Source: Candidatus Zixiibacteriota bacterium (GTDB lineage Bacteria > Zixibacteria > MSB-5A5 > GN15 > PGXB01). From it: 8,769 nucleotides of DNA. Every line of letters starts with the position of its first letter. Positions within the stretch are counted from its first letter, which is position 1. This document shows, piece by piece, positions 7,820 through 8,769 of this stretch. The position numbers were made by a program, and so were the translations under genes. The DNA is taken from the NCBI GenBank assembly GCA_024230695.1, contig JAAERC010000186.1:1-8769 (forward strand), given 5' to 3'. The notes under the pieces were generated by a model. The model worked only from the letters and a program-made list of their open reading frames with translations, made no database searches and was not told where the DNA came from.

Positions 7820-7827
7820 CCTCTTTA
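7820..7827 (-). promoter_or_regulatory. Unusual ndk-larA junction: SD-like AGAGG abutting the start
   Basis: Reading the - strand, the ndk stop TAA (7827-7825) is followed by AGAGG (7824-7820) and at once by ATG of the LarA-family gene. An SD with no spacer cannot place the start correctly. The protein N-terminus (VSYGENKLELKLP) nevertheless fits the family, so this ATG is probably right. Initiation is likely coupled to termination of ndk, perhaps helped by the GGA at 7830-7828. Confidence 0.55.
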
Positions 7828-8223
7828 TCCAAAGAAAAAGACTAGTTCGATTGCAGAATTTTCGATTGAGTCAGAAGCATGGACTGAATTTTGCTGAACA
7901 TCCAGCGCAATCTCCTGTCTCAATGTACCACAATTGGCATCGTTTGGATTTGTCGCGCCAATAAGAGTTCTCAGATCGGCAACGGCATTGGTTTTGCCAA
8001 GCTTTATCGGGACAACCGGCGTTGAACACATAAATTCAACCAGTTCATCGATAAACGGTTTATCCGCATGCACGGCATAAAACTTCCGAGCCATATCCTG
8101 CGTCAATTGAACCATCTTAATATCAAGGATATCAAATCCGGCTCGTTCCAAACGATTTATCACATTACCAACCAGCTTCCTTTTAAAGGCATCCGGTTTT
8201 ACTATTAATAGAGTATTTTCCAT
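7825..8223 (-). CDS. ndk: Nucleoside diphosphate kinase
   Basis: This enzyme transfers the gamma phosphate between nucleoside tri- and diphosphates through a phosphohistidine, balancing the NTP and dNTP pools. The 132 residues are slightly short for the family (about 135-145). The N-terminal VKPDAF is at 8-13, with K9 as the conserved nucleotide-binding Lys. GATNPNDANCGTLR (89-102) contains the conserved Arg of the nucleotide site. The active-site loop NSVHASDS has H115 as the phosphorylated His, with Ala in place of the usual Gly after it. The C-terminus stops at VFFFG, without the longer tail of many homologues. GGAG lies five bases before the ATG. It sits 17 bases after korC and 5 bases before larA. 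Its presence in this operon may serve GTP/ATP exchange linked to succinyl-CoA synthetase (inference; that enzyme is not in the window). Confidence 0.95.
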   Translation of the reverse strand: MENTLLIVKPDAFKRKLVGNVINRLERAGFDILDIKMVQLTQDMARKFYAVHADKPFIDELVEFMCSTPVVPIKLGKTNAVADLRTLIGATNPNDANCGTLRQEIALDVQQNSVHASDSIENSAIELVFFFG

Positions 8224-8240
8224 TTAATCTCCAAAAACAA

Positions 8241-8769
8241 TTATTTCTTCATTGCCGCTCTGGCAACCTTAGCGCCCAACTCAAGAGCCTTGGAGTTTTT
8301 ATCTTCGGTCCCTTTTGGCGCACGAGACAAAACAGCCTCTTTTATCGATGCCATCGTTACGATCCCGGTTAACTCGGCAATCGCCCCCATCGCGATAACA
8401 TTAGCCACCATCACATGACCGATCTCTTCACGAGCCAGCCGACTAAATGGAAAACCGTAATAATTCTTAGTCGGGATCTGGGTAACCATATTAGAATCGA
8501 CAACCAGAAGACCGCGCTCTTTCATATCGGGATAATAAGTATCGCATGCCTCTTGAGTCAGAGCCAAAAGTAGGTCAAGTTTCATACTCTTGGGATAATA
8601 GATTTCCCCGTCTGAAATAACCAAATCGGCACGACTGGCACCGCCTCTGGCTTCAGGACCATATGATTGTGTCTGGACAACATTTTTGCCATCACCAACA
8701 CCAATCGCTTCTGCCAAAATTACGCCGCCCAGAATCAGGCCTTGTCCGCCGGAGCCGGAAAGACGAACC
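8241..8769 (-). CDS. korC: 2-oxoacid:ferredoxin oxidoreductase gamma subunit (probably 2-oxoglutarate), N-terminus outside window
   Basis: This is the gamma subunit of a ferredoxin-dependent 2-oxoacid oxidoreductase, most likely KorC, part of the complex that interconverts 2-oxoglutarate + CoA and succinyl-CoA + CO2 with ferredoxin as electron carrier. The frame is open to the right window edge and gives 175 residues of an expected 180-190, so only a few N-terminal residues are missing. Visible from the edge inward are RLSGSGGQGLILGG, the family's N-terminal glycine-rich motif, then QTQSYGPEARGGASRADLV and ISDGEIYYPK, which are typical of KorC. The TTG at 8717 lies inside the conserved N-terminal domain and is not the start. 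The gamma subunits of pyruvate and branched-chain enzymes are similar. The neighbouring icd and mdh support 2-oxoglutarate, but the specificity is decided by the alpha and beta subunits, which would lie beyond the right edge. It is the most upstream visible gene of the operon. Confidence 0.88.
   Translation of the reverse strand, partial: VRLSGSGGQGLILGGVILAEAIGVGDGKNVVQTQSYGPEARGGASRADLVISDGEIYYPKSMKLDLLLALTQEACDTYYPDMKERGLLVVDSNMVTQIPTKNYYGFPFSRLAREEIGHVMVANVIAMGAIAELTGIVTMASIKEAVLSRAPKGTEDKNSKALELGAKVARAAMKK

Noticed and set aside
8715..8717. TTG as the start of korC
   Set aside because: The frame continues to the window edge with the conserved RLSGSGGQGLILGG motif, so the real start lies beyond the window.
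1..8769. CRISPR array, insertion sequence, tRNA, riboswitch or phage genes
   Set aside because: I found no spaced direct repeats, no transposase or terminal inverted repeats, no tRNA-like fold, and no intergenic stretch long enough for a riboswitch. The longest gap is about 130 bases (2801-2928) and is explained by a terminator and a leader.

Overview
The window looks like a piece of a bacterial chromosome from an anaerobe or facultative anaerobe, densely packed with central carbon and redox genes. Coding strands have clear Shine-Dalgarno sites (GGAGG, in three cases four bases before the start), the base composition is moderately AT-rich by eye, and a lipoprotein signal peptide of the Gram-negative type is present. 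The SD usage argues against typical Bacteroidota. The gene content (NfnAB, ferredoxin-dependent 2-oxoacid oxidoreductase, LarA-family protein, S37 lipoprotein peptidase) would fit a candidate phylum of the wider FCB group such as Zixibacteria or a relative, but that placement is a guess from gene content, not a measurement. I see no mobile element, CRISPR array, tRNA or rRNA.

Layout. Left block, + strand (1-2856): the 3' end of ackA (acetate kinase, cut by the window edge), then nfnA and nfnB, the two subunits of the electron-bifurcating NADH-dependent ferredoxin:NADP+ oxidoreductase. The three genes are 14-17 bases apart and end at a strong 12-bp terminator hairpin. Centre, + strand (2854-4308): a single gene for a secreted lipoprotein peptidase of family S37 (PS-10 type), isolated between two terminators. 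Right block, - strand (8769 down to 4379), read 5' to 3': korC (2-oxoacid:ferredoxin oxidoreductase gamma subunit, cut by the right edge), ndk, a LarA-family (nickel-pincer) racemase/epimerase, mdh and icd. These genes are 5-30 bases apart and look like one operon. It converges on the peptidase gene at a hairpin (4328-4355) that can terminate both strands.

How the genes fit together. The right block encodes three steps or part-steps of an oxidative or reversible TCA segment: malate/oxaloacetate (NADH), isocitrate/2-oxoglutarate (NADPH, judged by the retained NADP-binding residues) and 2-oxoglutarate/succinyl-CoA (ferredoxin). NfnAB in the left block connects exactly these three electron carriers, and AckA makes ATP by substrate-level phosphorylation. 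The least explained member is the LarA-family protein. All its cofactor and catalytic residues are in place, and its position beside malate dehydrogenase makes a 2-hydroxydicarboxylate such as malate (or 2-hydroxyglutarate) a plausible substrate. That is the main candidate for something new here; otherwise the window is mostly well-known metabolism.
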